NCBI GenBank assembly: GCA_964546955.1
Contig: CAZJLP010000035.1
Coordinates: forward strand, 1-55,312
Direction: 5' to 3'
DNA length: 55,312 nt
Origin: CAZJLP01 sp964546955
GTDB lineage: Bacteria; Verrucomicrobiota; Verrucomicrobiia; Opitutales; Opitutaceae
The notes beneath the pieces are model-generated. The model did no database searches. It was not told the origin of the DNA and worked only from the letters and a program-made list of their open reading frames with translations. Of this stretch, positions 34,115 through 42,429 are shown one piece after another. Both the position numbers and the translations under genes were made by a program. Position 1 is the stretch's first letter. Each line of letters begins with the position of its first letter.

Positions 34115-36670
34115 TCAAAGCAAACTAAGCTGCGAATCGTCCGGCTCCGCGACCGAGATTTTTTTCTTCGGCTTCGCCATGGGCGCGGTCAATTCGACCG
34201 AAGCATCGTCCGATTCCAGTTTGGCCAGGATGGTCTTGGCGCGGTCGATGACGCTCAAAGGCAGGCCGGCCAGCCGCGCGACCTGAATACCGTAGCTTCG
34301 ATCGGCCGCCCCGGGAATAACGCGGCGCACGAACACGATTTCATCGTTCCACTCCTTCACCGCGACGGAGAAATTGCGCAGCCGCGGCAGGTGTTTTTCC
34401 AGTTGAGTGAGTTCTTGGTAGTGGGTCGCGAAAAGCGTTCGGGGCCCCCGAGTTTCCCCCCGATGCAGGTGCTCGACCACCGCCCAAGCGATGCTCAGAC
34501 CGTCGTAGGTGGACGTTCCGCGGCCGATCTCATCGAGCACGATCAGACTTCGTTCGGTGGCGTTGTTGAGGATGTTCGCGGTCTCATTCATTTCCACCAT
34601 GAACGTCGAATTGCCGCGAGCGAGGTCATCGCTCGCGCCGACCCGTGAGAAGATGCGGTCGACCAGGCCCACATGGCACGACTTGGCCGGCACCCAGCAG
34701 CCGATCTGTGCCATGAGGGCGATCAAGGCGACTTGCCGGATGTAGGTCGACTTACCGGCCATGTTGGGGCCGGTGAGCAAGGCGATCTGTGCATCGTCGC
34801 AGGCCAGCAACGTATCGTTCGGCACAAACGCGCCGCCTGCGGCGGTGGCGGGAGCCGCCGTCGATTTCAGCATTTGCTCGACGACGGGATGACGGCCTTC
34901 GACGATCTCCAAAACATCGGAACGATCGATGATGGGACGACAATAGTGCCACTCGCGCGCGAGCAGCGCCCAGCCCGCCAGCACATCGAGCCGGGAGAGG
35001 GTTTCCGCCGTTGACGCCAGACCGAGCGACTCATCGAGCACCGCGGCGACCAGCTGGCTGAAGAGCTCGAGTTCGCGGCTGAGCGAGTTCTCCTCGGCGT
35101 GAAGGATTTCCTTTTCCTTCAACTTAAGGTCTTCCGTTATGTAACGCTCACCGCCCACCGTCGTTTGCCGTCTGATGTAGTCGGTTGGAACCAGATGCAG
35201 ATTCGCTTTCGTGACTTCGATGTAGTACCCAAAATTGTTCGTGTACCGGACCTTCAAACTGCGAATGCCCGTTCGATCCTGCTCCTTCCGCTCGAGATCG
35301 GAGAGCCAGGTTTTGTTGTCCGTGGTGAGCGAGCGAAGCCGGTCGAGTTCGGCATCGTAACCTGCGCGGATGTAGTTTCCGTCTTGAAGGTCCGCCGGTA
35401 GTTCGTCCGCGAGCGCTCGCCCGAGCAATTCCCGCAACGCCCCGAATTCCTGCAGGGCCCCGTGGAGGGCCTGCAACTCGGAGTTGGGCGCAAATTGGGC
35501 GAGCACAGCCCGAATTTCCGGCAGTTGCTTGAGCGTGTCGCGAATCCCTCCGAGTTCGCGTGGATTTCTCAGCCAATTCTGCAATCGACCGAGGATGCGA
35601 GGGATATCGCGGACCTGTGCCAGCGAAAAAGAAAGATCGGCGGCTTGCTGGGGCTTTTGCATCAGCTCGCCCACGATCGCCTGCCGCCGATTGACCTCAG
35701 GCAGGTCCAGGGTTGGGGCCGTGAGCCAGTGTTCAAGCAAGCGCGCGCCGGCGGCGGTTTGCGTGCGATTGATCGCGGCGAGCAGAGACCCTTCGCGCGT
35801 TCCGCGCGTGCCCGAGAATATCTCCAGATTGCGCAGGGTGGCGGGATCGAGGAGGAGGGTTTGCGCGCTGCGATATTCCCGCAGGGCTCGCAGGTTTTCG
35901 GGTTTGGCGCAGAGATTCTCCGTCGCGTAGTAAACCAGCGCGCCCGCCGGACCGAGGCCAGGATGGTTATCCGCGAGGCCAAAACCCTGAAGGTTGAGCA
36001 CTCCCAGTCCAGTCATGACCGAACGGGCTCCCTCGGCGGTTTCGAAGTGATACGCCGGCAATTCGGTCACGAGGCGACCTGTGCAAAAATGGTGCAGGGA
36101 ATGCACCGCGGTTTGCTCGTGCGGAGCCTGGCGCCAGGAGTCGATCGCTCCTTCCGCGGCGATGATTTCGGCGGGCGCAAGCGCCGTGAGTACAGGTAAT
36201 AAATTTTCCGGCCGGGCGTCGGTTGCCAGTTTGAACTCGCCCGTGGAGAGATCGAGCCAGGCCGCGTGCAGACCGGTCTTGTCCAGGCACAAGGCGCACA
36301 GGTAGTGATTGCGGGATGCTTCCAGTTGATTCGCGGCGAGCGTGGTGCCCGGACTGAGAATCCGGGTGACTTGACGCTTCACAAGTTTGCCCGGCTTGGC
36401 GGCCTCGGCTTGATCGCAGATTGCCACCTTCTTGCCGGCGGCCAGCAGTTTCGTGACGTAGTTGTCCGCGGCGTGATGGGGAATCCCGGCCATCGGATGC
36501 TCCTGGCGGCGGGTGAGCGTGATCCCGAGCAACCGCGCGGCGATTTCGGCGTCCTCGAAAAACATCTCGTAGAAGTCTCCGAGCCGGAAAAGCAGCAAGG
36601 TGTCGCGCGGCAAGCCGCGCTTCGCCTCAAAATACTGCTGCATCATCGGGGTGAGTTTCTCGCCGGACAT
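34115..36670 (-). CDS. mutS: DNA mismatch repair protein MutS
   Basis: ATPase that recognises base mismatches and small loops and recruits MutL. 851 residues. The N-terminal mismatch-reading motif is GDFYEMFFEDAEIAARLLGI, with the Phe-x-Glu in FYE. The core and lever domains follow. The ATPase has Walker A GPNMAGKSTYIRQ, Walker B VLDEIGRGTSTYDG and ATHYQELTQLE. The length and all motifs fit MutS1 rather than MutS2. The ATG is at 36668-36670. It is divergent from the alpha/beta hydrolase gene across a repeat-filled 142-bp gap. No mutL is nearby. Confidence 0.97.
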   Translation of the reverse strand: MSGEKLTPMMQQYFEAKRGLPRDTLLLFRLGDFYEMFFEDAEIAARLLGITLTRRQEHPMAGIPHHAADNYVTKLLAAGKKVAICDQAEAAKPGKLVKRQVTRILSPGTTLAANQLEASRNHYLCALCLDKTGLHAAWLDLSTGEFKLATDARPENLLPVLTALAPAEIIAAEGAIDSWRQAPHEQTAVHSLHHFCTGRLVTELPAYHFETAEGARSVMTGLGVLNLQGFGLADNHPGLGPAGALVYYATENLCAKPENLRALREYRSAQTLLLDPATLRNLEIFSGTRGTREGSLLAAINRTQTAAGARLLEHWLTAPTLDLPEVNRRQAIVGELMQKPQQAADLSFSLAQVRDIPRILGRLQNWLRNPRELGGIRDTLKQLPEIRAVLAQFAPNSELQALHGALQEFGALRELLGRALADELPADLQDGNYIRAGYDAELDRLRSLTTDNKTWLSDLERKEQDRTGIRSLKVRYTNNFGYYIEVTKANLHLVPTDYIRRQTTVGGERYITEDLKLKEKEILHAEENSLSRELELFSQLVAAVLDESLGLASTAETLSRLDVLAGWALLAREWHYCRPIIDRSDVLEIVEGRHPVVEQMLKSTAAPATAAGGAFVPNDTLLACDDAQIALLTGPNMAGKSTYIRQVALIALMAQIGCWVPAKSCHVGLVDRIFSRVGASDDLARGNSTFMVEMNETANILNNATERSLIVLDEIGRGTSTYDGLSIAWAVVEHLHRGETRGPRTLFATHYQELTQLEKHLPRLRNFSVAVKEWNDEIVFVRRVIPGAADRSYGIQVARLAGLPLSVIDRAKTILAKLESDDASVELTAPMAKPKKKISVAEPDDSQLSLL

Positions 36671-36674
36671 TCGA

Positions 36675-36808
36675 ATGAGTAGTGAGTAGCGAGTAGCGGG
36701 TAGCGAGTAGAAATCAAGTCCCGGAAGGACAAACGGCGGACCGCCCTCGAGGAGGGGCCTCGAACTTTGAATCTACTCGCTACCCGCACCTCGCACCTCA
36801 CACCTTTC
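36675..36808. repeat. Inverted repeat built from GAGTAGC-like tandem units
   Basis: Fills the gap between divergent mutS and the hydrolase gene. The left arm (about 36675-36713) is a run of 7-bp units, e.g. GTGAGTAGCGAGTAGCGGG. The right arm (36769-36808) contains TCTACTCGCTACCCGC, an exact reverse complement of 16 bp of the left arm, then a diverged run CACCTCGCACCTCACACC. Between the arms is a GC-rich stretch (CGGCGGACCGCCCTCGAGG) resembling the REP-like family. The promoters of both genes must lie in or around this structure. Confidence 0.82.
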
Positions 36809-36812
36809 AGCC

Positions 36813-37580
36813 ATGCAGTTATTTTATCGCGATCTCGGTGGGAACGGCCTGGCGCCGCTGATCATTCTGCATGGGATGCTGGGTTCCTCGCGCAATTGGC
36901 AGACTGCCGGCGCCGACTTGGCCGAACGTTTCCACGTGAGGGCACTCGATCTGCGCAACCACGGAAAATCCCCGCACGATGCCGAGATGACGTACGGCGC
37001 GATGGTAAATGACGTGCTCGAATGGCTGAACGACAACGGCATTCGTAAAACCACGATCATGGGTCACAGCATGGGCGGAAAAGTAGCCATGCTGCTCGCC
37101 GCGCGCCATCCCGACCGGGTGGACCGGTTGATCGTCGTGGACATCGCGCCCAAAAACTATCTCTCGGCTGCTCACCGCGCGGAGTTTGCGGCCATGAACG
37201 AACTCGACCTCCGATCCTTGCGCACCCGAGCTGAGGCCGAGCTTCGTTTCGAGTCGCGCATTTCCGACTGGGCCATGCGGAAATTCATTGCGACCAACTT
37301 GGAGCAGGATTCGGCAACGGGAGCGTGGCGTTGGGCGATCAATCTCGGCGTACTGACCGCAGCCCTGCCGATCCTGGAAAAAAATCCACTGGCCGAATCG
37401 GACCAGTATGCCGGTCCGACCCTCTTCCTCACCGGAGGCCGCTCGCGTTATGTTGAGCCGGAGGACGTGCCGGAGATCAAAAGGCATTTCCCGGCCGCCG
37501 AGCTGCGGGTCATTCCCTCCTCCGGGCACAATCCTCATATGGAAACACGGGGTGAGTTCGTGCAGGGGGTTTTGAAATGA
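36813..37580 (+). CDS. Alpha/beta-fold hydrolase (YbfF-like)
   Basis: 255 residues. It has an oxyanion-hole motif LHGMLGSSRNW near residues 18-28, DLRNHGKSPH, the nucleophile elbow GHSMGG (Ser about 85), and a C-terminal GHNPHME with the catalytic His. The pattern HGMLGS...NW, with DLRNHG, is typical of the YbfF/ABHD11 esterase group. The natural substrate is unknown; this group hydrolyses short- to medium-chain acyl esters or thioesters. It is preceded by a repeat element and followed by a single-arm tandem repeat at 37665-37697. Confidence 0.88.
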   Translation: MQLFYRDLGGNGLAPLIILHGMLGSSRNWQTAGADLAERFHVRALDLRNHGKSPHDAEMTYGAMVNDVLEWLNDNGIRKTTIMGHSMGGKVAMLLAARHPDRVDRLIVVDIAPKNYLSAAHRAEFAAMNELDLRSLRTRAEAELRFESRISDWAMRKFIATNLEQDSATGAWRWAINLGVLTAALPILEKNPLAESDQYAGPTLFLTGGRSRYVEPEDVPEIKRHFPAAELRVIPSSGHNPHMETRGEFVQGVLK

Positions 37581-37664
37581 TCGGCCGGTAGGGACTCAGC
37601 GGCCTGATGCCCCGCTCATCCAATCGAGCCAGGAAGCCCGCTATTCGCAGTACAATCCTCAAAG

Positions 37665-37697
37665 CCAATGAGCAATGAGCGATAAGCAATGAGCAAC
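37665..37697. repeat. Short AATGAGC-type tandem repeat
   Basis: CAATGAGCAATGAGC then GATAAGCAATGAGCAACG: four imperfect copies of a unit of about 7-8 bp in the convergent gap between the hydrolase gene and holB. Its design (short unit, AT/GC mixed, intergenic) matches the arms of the inverted elements at cysN and mutS, but no inverted partner is visible here. Confidence 0.6.
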
Positions 37698-37716
37698 GAC
37701 GAGCCTGGCGGGGCGC

Positions 37717-38679
37717 CTACCGTTTTGCCCAGAGCCGCATCGCCGACAGCATAAAGTCTTCGAGGGCCGCCGATTCGTTCAGATTCACGCGGAGAAGTCC
37801 GACCGCCCGCTCCAGCTCTTGAATCGAGGCCGTCAGGGCGCGTCGTACGGTCGTATCATTTGCCCGCAGGCCGGGGAGGGCGAAATCGCGTGTTGCCTGC
37901 TCGATCTCCGCAAAAAGCCGCGACCGTAGGCCGTTGGCGATTCCTGTCTCGATGGCGGTCTGCTGATCGTCGTCCAAGTCGGCGGGCAGTTTTTCCTTTT
38001 GCAGTTTCCAGACGGCTTCGGTGGCCGCATCGAGCACAGCGCCGAAACGAGCCACCAGCCCGTAGGCACAGAAAACAGAGTCGGCCACGGCTTTTTTCTC
38101 GGCGACACCCTGCGACAAGCGTCCCAACCAGGCGCGATAGTCCTCCAGCCAGGCCGGCCAGCCGTCCGGGGAATAGGCCGACGCGACCGTTGGCAGTCGG
38201 AAATGAAGGCAGCGGCTGCGGATCGTGGGCAGGAGGGAGTAGGGTCGTGTGGTGAGCAGCAGAAGGGTCGTATTCGCCGGCGGCTCCTCGAGCGTTTTCA
38301 AAAAAATGTTAGCCGCCGCGAGGTTCATCCGGTCGCACTCGAAAACGATCGCAACCTTGCGCGGGGCCAGAGTGGGCGAGACTTGCACTTTAGCGATCAA
38401 ACCGCGCGTCGACTCGGCGGAGATTTGACGCATCTTGCCGGCAGGGCGCAGGGCGAAGAAATCCGGGTGATTCTCAGGCGCGAAGCCCGAGACCGGCTGG
38501 CCGGGCGTGCGCAGGAGCCGATCCGCGATCGACCATGCCGCAGCCGTGACCGTTTCCAAATCATCCCCCGAAAGGAGGAGGCTGTGGGAGAGTCTCTGAC
38601 GCTCGATCGCGCGCTCGATGACCGTGACGGTCGGCGTGCCGGCAAGCGCGGGAGGCCAAGCGAGGGGAGCGGACATCAT
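37717..38679 (-). CDS. holB: DNA polymerase III delta' subunit-like protein
   Basis: 320 residues from the ATG ending at 38679 (MMSAPLAWPP). AAA+-type clamp-loader protein: HSLLLSGDDLETVTAAAW, then KVQVSPTLAPRKVAIVFECDRMNLAAANIFLKTLEEPP and LLTTRPYSLLPTIRSRCLHF, the sensor-1/arginine-finger SRC motif. This is the typical delta' pattern, with a degenerate P-loop (GDDLET instead of GxxxxGKT), as expected for the non-hydrolysing subunit. It follows tmk by 71 bp on the same strand; tmk-holB pairing is common in bacteria. The longer upstream open frame overlaps tmk and is rejected. Confidence 0.88.
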   Translation of the reverse strand: MMSAPLAWPPALAGTPTVTVIERAIERQRLSHSLLLSGDDLETVTAAAWSIADRLLRTPGQPVSGFAPENHPDFFALRPAGKMRQISAESTRGLIAKVQVSPTLAPRKVAIVFECDRMNLAAANIFLKTLEEPPANTTLLLLTTRPYSLLPTIRSRCLHFRLPTVASAYSPDGWPAWLEDYRAWLGRLSQGVAEKKAVADSVFCAYGLVARFGAVLDAATEAVWKLQKEKLPADLDDDQQTAIETGIANGLRSRLFAEIEQATRDFALPGLRANDTTVRRALTASIQELERAVGLLRVNLNESAALEDFMLSAMRLWAKR

Positions 38680-38750
38680 GATGGCGCGAACGAATCCAGG
38701 GACACGCGGGTGCGCCCACCGGGGGCGACCGCGGCCCGGCGAAACATGGA

Positions 38751-39437
38751 TTAGCGTCCGGCTTTGACGGTGTGGTTCGCCGCGACCGCGCCCAGACGCT
38801 TCTGAATTTCCGTCCAGATCTTTTTGTCGATCGCTTCTTCCGTGGCGGTGCCGTCGACCACGAAAAACCGTTCGGGTAGTCCCTTGGCCAATACCAGATA
38901 CCCTTCGCGGACCTTTTCGTAAAAATCGATGTTCTCGCGCTCCATGCGATTTGGCAGGTCGCTCGCGCGCTGGCGGATGCGGGCCAGGCTGACTTCGGTC
39001 GGCACGTCGATGATGATCGTGAGGTCCGGCATGACATTTCCAATGGCGAAACGATTGATCTGATTGATTGGATCCATCGCGAGATTGCGCCCCACGCCCT
39101 GATAGACCGTGGAAGAGTCGAGAAAGCGGTCGCTCAGCACGACTGCCCCGCGCAGCAAGGCCGGGGCGATGACCTCGCGGACCAACTGGGCCCGCGCGGC
39201 GGCGAACAGAAGGAGTTCCGTTTCGGCGCACATTTCGTCGCCCTTGGAATTATGGACGATGATGTTCCGGATTTGTTCGCCGATCTCCGTGCCGCCGGGC
39301 TCCCGGGTCGACACCACGTCGCGCCCCAGCTTCTGCAGATGCTGCGCGAGCCGCGCGATCTGGGTCGTTTTGCCGCTGCCTTCGGATCCCTCGAACGAGA
39401 TCAGTTTGCCGGCAGGTTTCTTTTCTTTGAGAGGCAT
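38751..39437 (-). CDS. tmk: Thymidylate kinase
   Basis: Phosphorylates dTMP to dTDP. 228 residues from the ATG ending at 39437 (MPLKEKKPAG). The P-loop is FEGSEGSGKTTQ near residues 15-26; the DR(E/Y)-type substrate segment is TREPGGTEIGEQIR. The DRFLDSSTVYQGVGR motif is diagnostic of thymidylate kinase, and the lid region follows. It is upstream of holB in the same direction. The frame open further upstream encodes no family sequence. Confidence 0.95.
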   Translation of the reverse strand: MPLKEKKPAGKLISFEGSEGSGKTTQIARLAQHLQKLGRDVVSTREPGGTEIGEQIRNIIVHNSKGDEMCAETELLLFAAARAQLVREVIAPALLRGAVVLSDRFLDSSTVYQGVGRNLAMDPINQINRFAIGNVMPDLTIIIDVPTEVSLARIRQRASDLPNRMERENIDFYEKVREGYLVLAKGLPERFFVVDGTATEEAIDKKIWTEIQKRLGAVAANHTVKAGR

Positions 39438-39759
39438 AAAAATAGGGTGGGGGAATTCTTTCCCGTTCGCGAGGAATGTTTCAAGGCCCGCGTACGGCTT
39501 TGTTTTGCATTTCCTGCATATCCAGGATCGGGGGCCACTCCAAGTTCCAAACGCTGGCCGGAGGAACGAGCGCTCGCCGAACCCCCACCTCCGGCGACGA
39601 AAGCGCGGAAGCCGGGCCGTGCGGCTTGCGGCATCGCACCTCGATCGCGGTTCGCCGGGCATCGGGCAGAAACGATGACTCAGTTGTCATGAAAAACTTA
39701 CAGGTTTTCCATTGAACGTGCGAGGCAAAGGCACCAACGATTGCGTCATTGCCAATTCG
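39438..39759. other. Divergent gap between tmk and exbB-like genes, 322 bp
   Basis: Should contain the promoters for tmk-holB (leftward) and for exbB-exbD-tonB (rightward). Long reading frames cross it on both strands but they are continuations or shadows of tmk and exbB without family features. I see no terminator or repeat; an AT-richer patch around 39680-39715 precedes exbB. Confidence 0.4.
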
Positions 39760-40449
39760 ATGCTCATAACGCCCCTTGCTACGGCCAATCTCTGGGATGT
39801 TTTTCTGCGCGGCGACCTCGTCGGCCAAATCATCACCGCCGGTCTCGCCTTCTTCAGCATCATCGCCTGGGCGGTGATGATCGGTAAACGCAACGATCTG
39901 GCCGCCCTGCGGCGCCTCAATCACGCCTTCGAGCAACGTCTCCGCGATGAACGGACGATCATGGACCTGCCGGAATCGTTCCGCAACCAGCGGGTCATCC
40001 CCTATGCCGACCTCTTTGCCGACGCGATCGAGGCCTACTGGCGGGCCGCTTCGATCGGGAAGGAAAAGGGGACCGATACCTCTCGCTTTCGACTCGAACA
40101 CGCGGAAAACGCCCTCCAGCGCTCCCTGGGCCGTCAGATCCTCCGCTACGAATCGAGCATGGTGTTCCTCGCGTCAATCGTGTCCGGCGCACCCTTCATG
40201 GGCCTGCTCGGCACCGTCTGGGGCGTGATGATCGCCTTCAACGACGTTTCGATCCAGCAGACCGCGAGCATCATGACCCTCGCGCCCGGCGTCTCCGCCG
40301 CGCTGTTGACGACGATCGCCGGCCTGGTCGTCGCCATCCCCTCCGTATTCGGGTATAACTACCTTTTCGCGACGACCAAGAAGCTGATCACCGAGCTGGA
40401 AAATTTCGCCAGTTCGCTGGCAGATCGAATCGAACTGGAATCGAGTTAG
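39760..40449 (+). CDS. exbB: ExbB/TolQ/MotA-family proton channel
   Basis: 229 residues from ATG 39760 (MLITPLATANLWDVF); a TTG at 39712 would add 16 residues. Three membrane segments are visible: about 20-40 (ITAGLAFFSIIAWAVMI), 145-165 and 190-210. The core signature is GAPFMGLLGTVWGVMIAFNDV, then GVSAALLTTIAGLVVAIPSVFGYN. Together with ExbD it forms the proton-driven stator that energises TonB (or TolA). The gene order exbB-exbD-tonB, with gaps of 7 and 20 bp, argues for the TonB system rather than Tol-Pal. Confidence 0.9.
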   Translation: MLITPLATANLWDVFLRGDLVGQIITAGLAFFSIIAWAVMIGKRNDLAALRRLNHAFEQRLRDERTIMDLPESFRNQRVIPYADLFADAIEAYWRAASIGKEKGTDTSRFRLEHAENALQRSLGRQILRYESSMVFLASIVSGAPFMGLLGTVWGVMIAFNDVSIQQTASIMTLAPGVSAALLTTIAGLVVAIPSVFGYNYLFATTKKLITELENFASSLADRIELESS

Positions 40450-40456
40450 TTCTCCC

Positions 40457-40888
40457 ATGGCCCGAACTTTCAGACGTCATCGCCAGTCGCATCCGATCGC
40501 GGAGCTCAACGTGACCAACCTGATCGATTTGGGGTTCCTGTTGTTGATCATTTTTATGATCACCACGCCGCTGATCAATCAGGAGCAAAATATTCCGATC
40601 AATCTCCCGTCGCAGTCCAAGTCGCCGACCCAACGGCCGCCGAACGACATCAAAAACGTGGCAATCTCAATCGATGCGAAAGGGCTGTTTTACTATCAGG
40701 ATAACCGCACCCCCATTTCGGTGGCGGAGATTGCCACTCGCTTAAAGACTTCGGGATTGGATCCAAAAAAGACCGATATTCGAATCCGCGGTGACGGAAC
40801 CACACAGCTTCAGAAGGTTGTGTCGCTGCTGGATGAGCTGGGCAAAGTGAATTTCACGCGGGTGCGGATCGACACGCAGGCTCGCTAA
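40457..40888 (+). CDS. exbD: ExbD/TolR-family biopolymer transport protein
   Basis: 143 residues with one N-terminal membrane helix containing the conserved aspartate: ELNVTNLIDLGFLLLIIFMI (Asp about 25, the proton-carrying residue). A periplasmic domain follows (VAISIDAKGLFYYQDN; IRIRGDGTTQLQKVVSLLDEL). This is standard ExbD/TolR. It lies 7 bp after exbB and 20 bp before the tonB-like gene. Confidence 0.93.
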   Translation: MARTFRRHRQSHPIAELNVTNLIDLGFLLLIIFMITTPLINQEQNIPINLPSQSKSPTQRPPNDIKNVAISIDAKGLFYYQDNRTPISVAEIATRLKTSGLDPKKTDIRIRGDGTTQLQKVVSLLDELGKVNFTRVRIDTQAR

Positions 40889-40908
40889 AGGAGAGGAGGG
40901 GATTACAT

Positions 40909-41793
40909 TTGAAAGCAGCTTCTCCGGAGTATTTGCCCGTACCCATGACCGCCCGCTCACCCAGCGCCTACGTGGTGTCGATGATCCTGCACGGAGTCTT
41001 CGTCGCGGTGATGATCGTTTCGGCCGTGGTGATGCGAGACGATGATGCGGCTCAGTCAAAGGTCTTCGACCTCGTCATGGGAGACGGCAATGACATTTCC
41101 GCGACCGTCGCAGCGCAGGCCGGACGTCCGGACGGGAGCGACAAGATAGAACTTCCTCCTCCTACTCCGATAAAAGTGCCGCCGCGGCCCGTAGTACCAC
41201 AACCCGCACCCGAGCCAGACGTCGTTGAGCCGGCGCCCGTCGCACCGGTGAAAACGCCCGCGCCGAAATTGCCGGATCCCAAACCCGTTGTCACGAAGGT
41301 CCCTGACGCGGCCAAAACGACTCCCAAAATCTCGATCGAGGAGTATCGCAAGTTAAACCCGGCTAAGGCGCCGTCGGTCGCGAAAGCAACCGGACCGATC
41401 GCCCCAAAGTTATTGGATCCGAAAGCGTACAGGATTGGCGTCGCAAATGGCGCCAATGTGAAGACTGACAATACCAAGGGTGGAGCGAGCGGGAAAGCCC
41501 TCACCGCCGAGGAAGGCAACTTGCTCGAAAAATATTTCCAGCTGCTTAGGAACAGCGCGAAGGCCAATCATACTCCGCCGCCGGGCGCGGCGGATGGACT
41601 GGAGACCGAAGTTCGCTACACGGTCGCGCCCAATGGGGCGATTTCGAATGTCCAAGTGGTCCGTTCCTCCGGCAGCCGGGAGTTCGATCAATCGGCGGTG
41701 GAGGCTTTTCGAACCCTGGAATCCGTCGGTCGGGTCCCGGACGGGAAAAGTCACACCCGGACGACTCTGGTCAAGGCGAGGGACACCCAATGA
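40909..41793 (+). CDS. tonB: TonB-like energy transducer
   Basis: 294 residues. The N-terminal membrane helix is VVSMILHGVFVAVMIVSAVVM. A Pro-rich periplasmic spacer (about 80-150, e.g. PPRPVVPQPAPEPDVVEPAP) follows, then a C-terminal TonB/TolA-type domain (VRYTVAPNGAISNVQVVRSS, FDQSAVEAFRTLESVG). The start is TTG 40909: an unusually good purine-rich ribosome site (GGAGAGGAGGGG, 40890-40901) sits about 8 bp before it, whereas ATG 40945 lacks one. It should contact outer-membrane receptors and draw energy from ExbBD. The C-terminal FDQSAVEA is shared by TonB and TolA-like proteins, so the exact partner is open. Confidence 0.88.
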   Translation: MKAASPEYLPVPMTARSPSAYVVSMILHGVFVAVMIVSAVVMRDDDAAQSKVFDLVMGDGNDISATVAAQAGRPDGSDKIELPPPTPIKVPPRPVVPQPAPEPDVVEPAPVAPVKTPAPKLPDPKPVVTKVPDAAKTTPKISIEEYRKLNPAKAPSVAKATGPIAPKLLDPKAYRIGVANGANVKTDNTKGGASGKALTAEEGNLLEKYFQLLRNSAKANHTPPPGAADGLETEVRYTVAPNGAISNVQVVRSSGSREFDQSAVEAFRTLESVGRVPDGKSHTRTTLVKARDTQ

Positions 41794-41850
41794 AAAAGTC
41801 CTTGCCTTCGTTGATGAAACTTTGATTTTCCACACCTTCTAGTTGGTTAC

Positions 41851-41926
41851 GGGCTCGTAGCTCAGTTGGTAGAGCGCCTCAATGGCATTGAGGAGGTCGT
41901 CAGTTCGAACCTGATCGGGTCCACCA
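41851..41926 (+). tRNA. tRNA-Ala (anticodon GGC)
   Basis: 76 nt with encoded CCA. The acceptor stem is GGGCTCG paired with CGGGTCC, including the G3-T70 wobble pair that identifies alanine tRNAs. The D arm is AGCTCAGTTGGTAGAGC, the anticodon stem CCTCA/TGAGG with loop ATGGCAT (anticodon GGC at loop positions 3-5), and the T arm carries GTTCGAAC. It is on the strand of tonB, 58 bp after it, and just outside the peptide-modification locus. A reading frame on the opposite strand with the motif FELTTSS is a tRNA-derived artefact. Confidence 0.97.
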
Positions 41927-42033
41927 GCTTACAGAAGGAGGTCGCGAAGCGGGTGACGCCCAAACACCCACAGCCTCGATCCAGGAGAGACCGAGATCGG
42001 GTCGCGCGACCCAAATTCGGAAAAGCGGCCTGG

Positions 42034-42429
42034 CTAGACCGGAGGCACCGCGCCCAGAGGGAGTCGCGCAAATTCGGCCAAGTGAGGAACGCCGCCATGC
42101 ACCACGACGCCGTTTTCCTCCACCCAGGCATGCGCGTCCAGGCGGCCGTTGGGCAGGCGTCTCACCCCGAAGATGAGGGTGCCCGCGCGTCCCGATTTGG
42201 CCAGAAGACGTTGGGCCGCCATCGCGCGCGGGACGCAGGTAGCGCCAGGGATCTTGGAAGCCGCCCAGCCCACGAGCTCCAATGGGTCGAAGTCAGAGGG
42301 GGAGCGATGTGGATGGATCGAGGTTTGATTCAACCGAAGCGCCACGCGCAGCGGGAAAAAACGAACGAGAAAACGCGCCCGGGCGACGGCGGCGAGGCTG
42401 CGGCACTGCCGGACCACCCGCATGCTCAC
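42034..42429 (-). CDS. Lasso-type B2 leader peptidase (transglutaminase-like)
   Basis: 131 residues; GTG at 42429 or ATG at 42423. It resembles the B2/McjB C-terminal protease domain (transglutaminase-like fold), which cuts RiPP leader peptides. C65 lies in GATCVPRAMAAQRLL and H100 in DAHAWVEENG, 35 residues apart as in McjB. The third residue of the McjB triad, an Asp 12 after the His, is replaced: the sequence there reads VVVHGG. It overlaps the PqqD-like gene by 4 bp (GTGA). Role inferred: removal of the leader of the 43777-43875 peptide. Activity is uncertain without the Asp. Confidence 0.85.
   Translation of the reverse strand: MSMRVVRQCRSLAAVARARFLVRFFPLRVALRLNQTSIHPHRSPSDFDPLELVGWAASKIPGATCVPRAMAAQRLLAKSGRAGTLIFGVRRLPNGRLDAHAWVEENGVVVHGGVPHLAEFARLPLGAVPPV

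Noticed and set aside
38680..39231. N-terminal extension of the holB frame
   Set aside because: It overlaps tmk on the same strand and shows no delta'-like sequence; start set at 38679.
39481..40101. Minus-strand 206-residue frame opposite exbB
   Set aside because: It is a shadow of the exbB and intergenic sequence without any domain or signal.
41862..42131. Minus-strand reading frame of 89 residues over the tRNA-Ala gene
   Set aside because: Its C-terminal part is the reverse complement of the tRNA (FELTTSS-type artefact); no family features.
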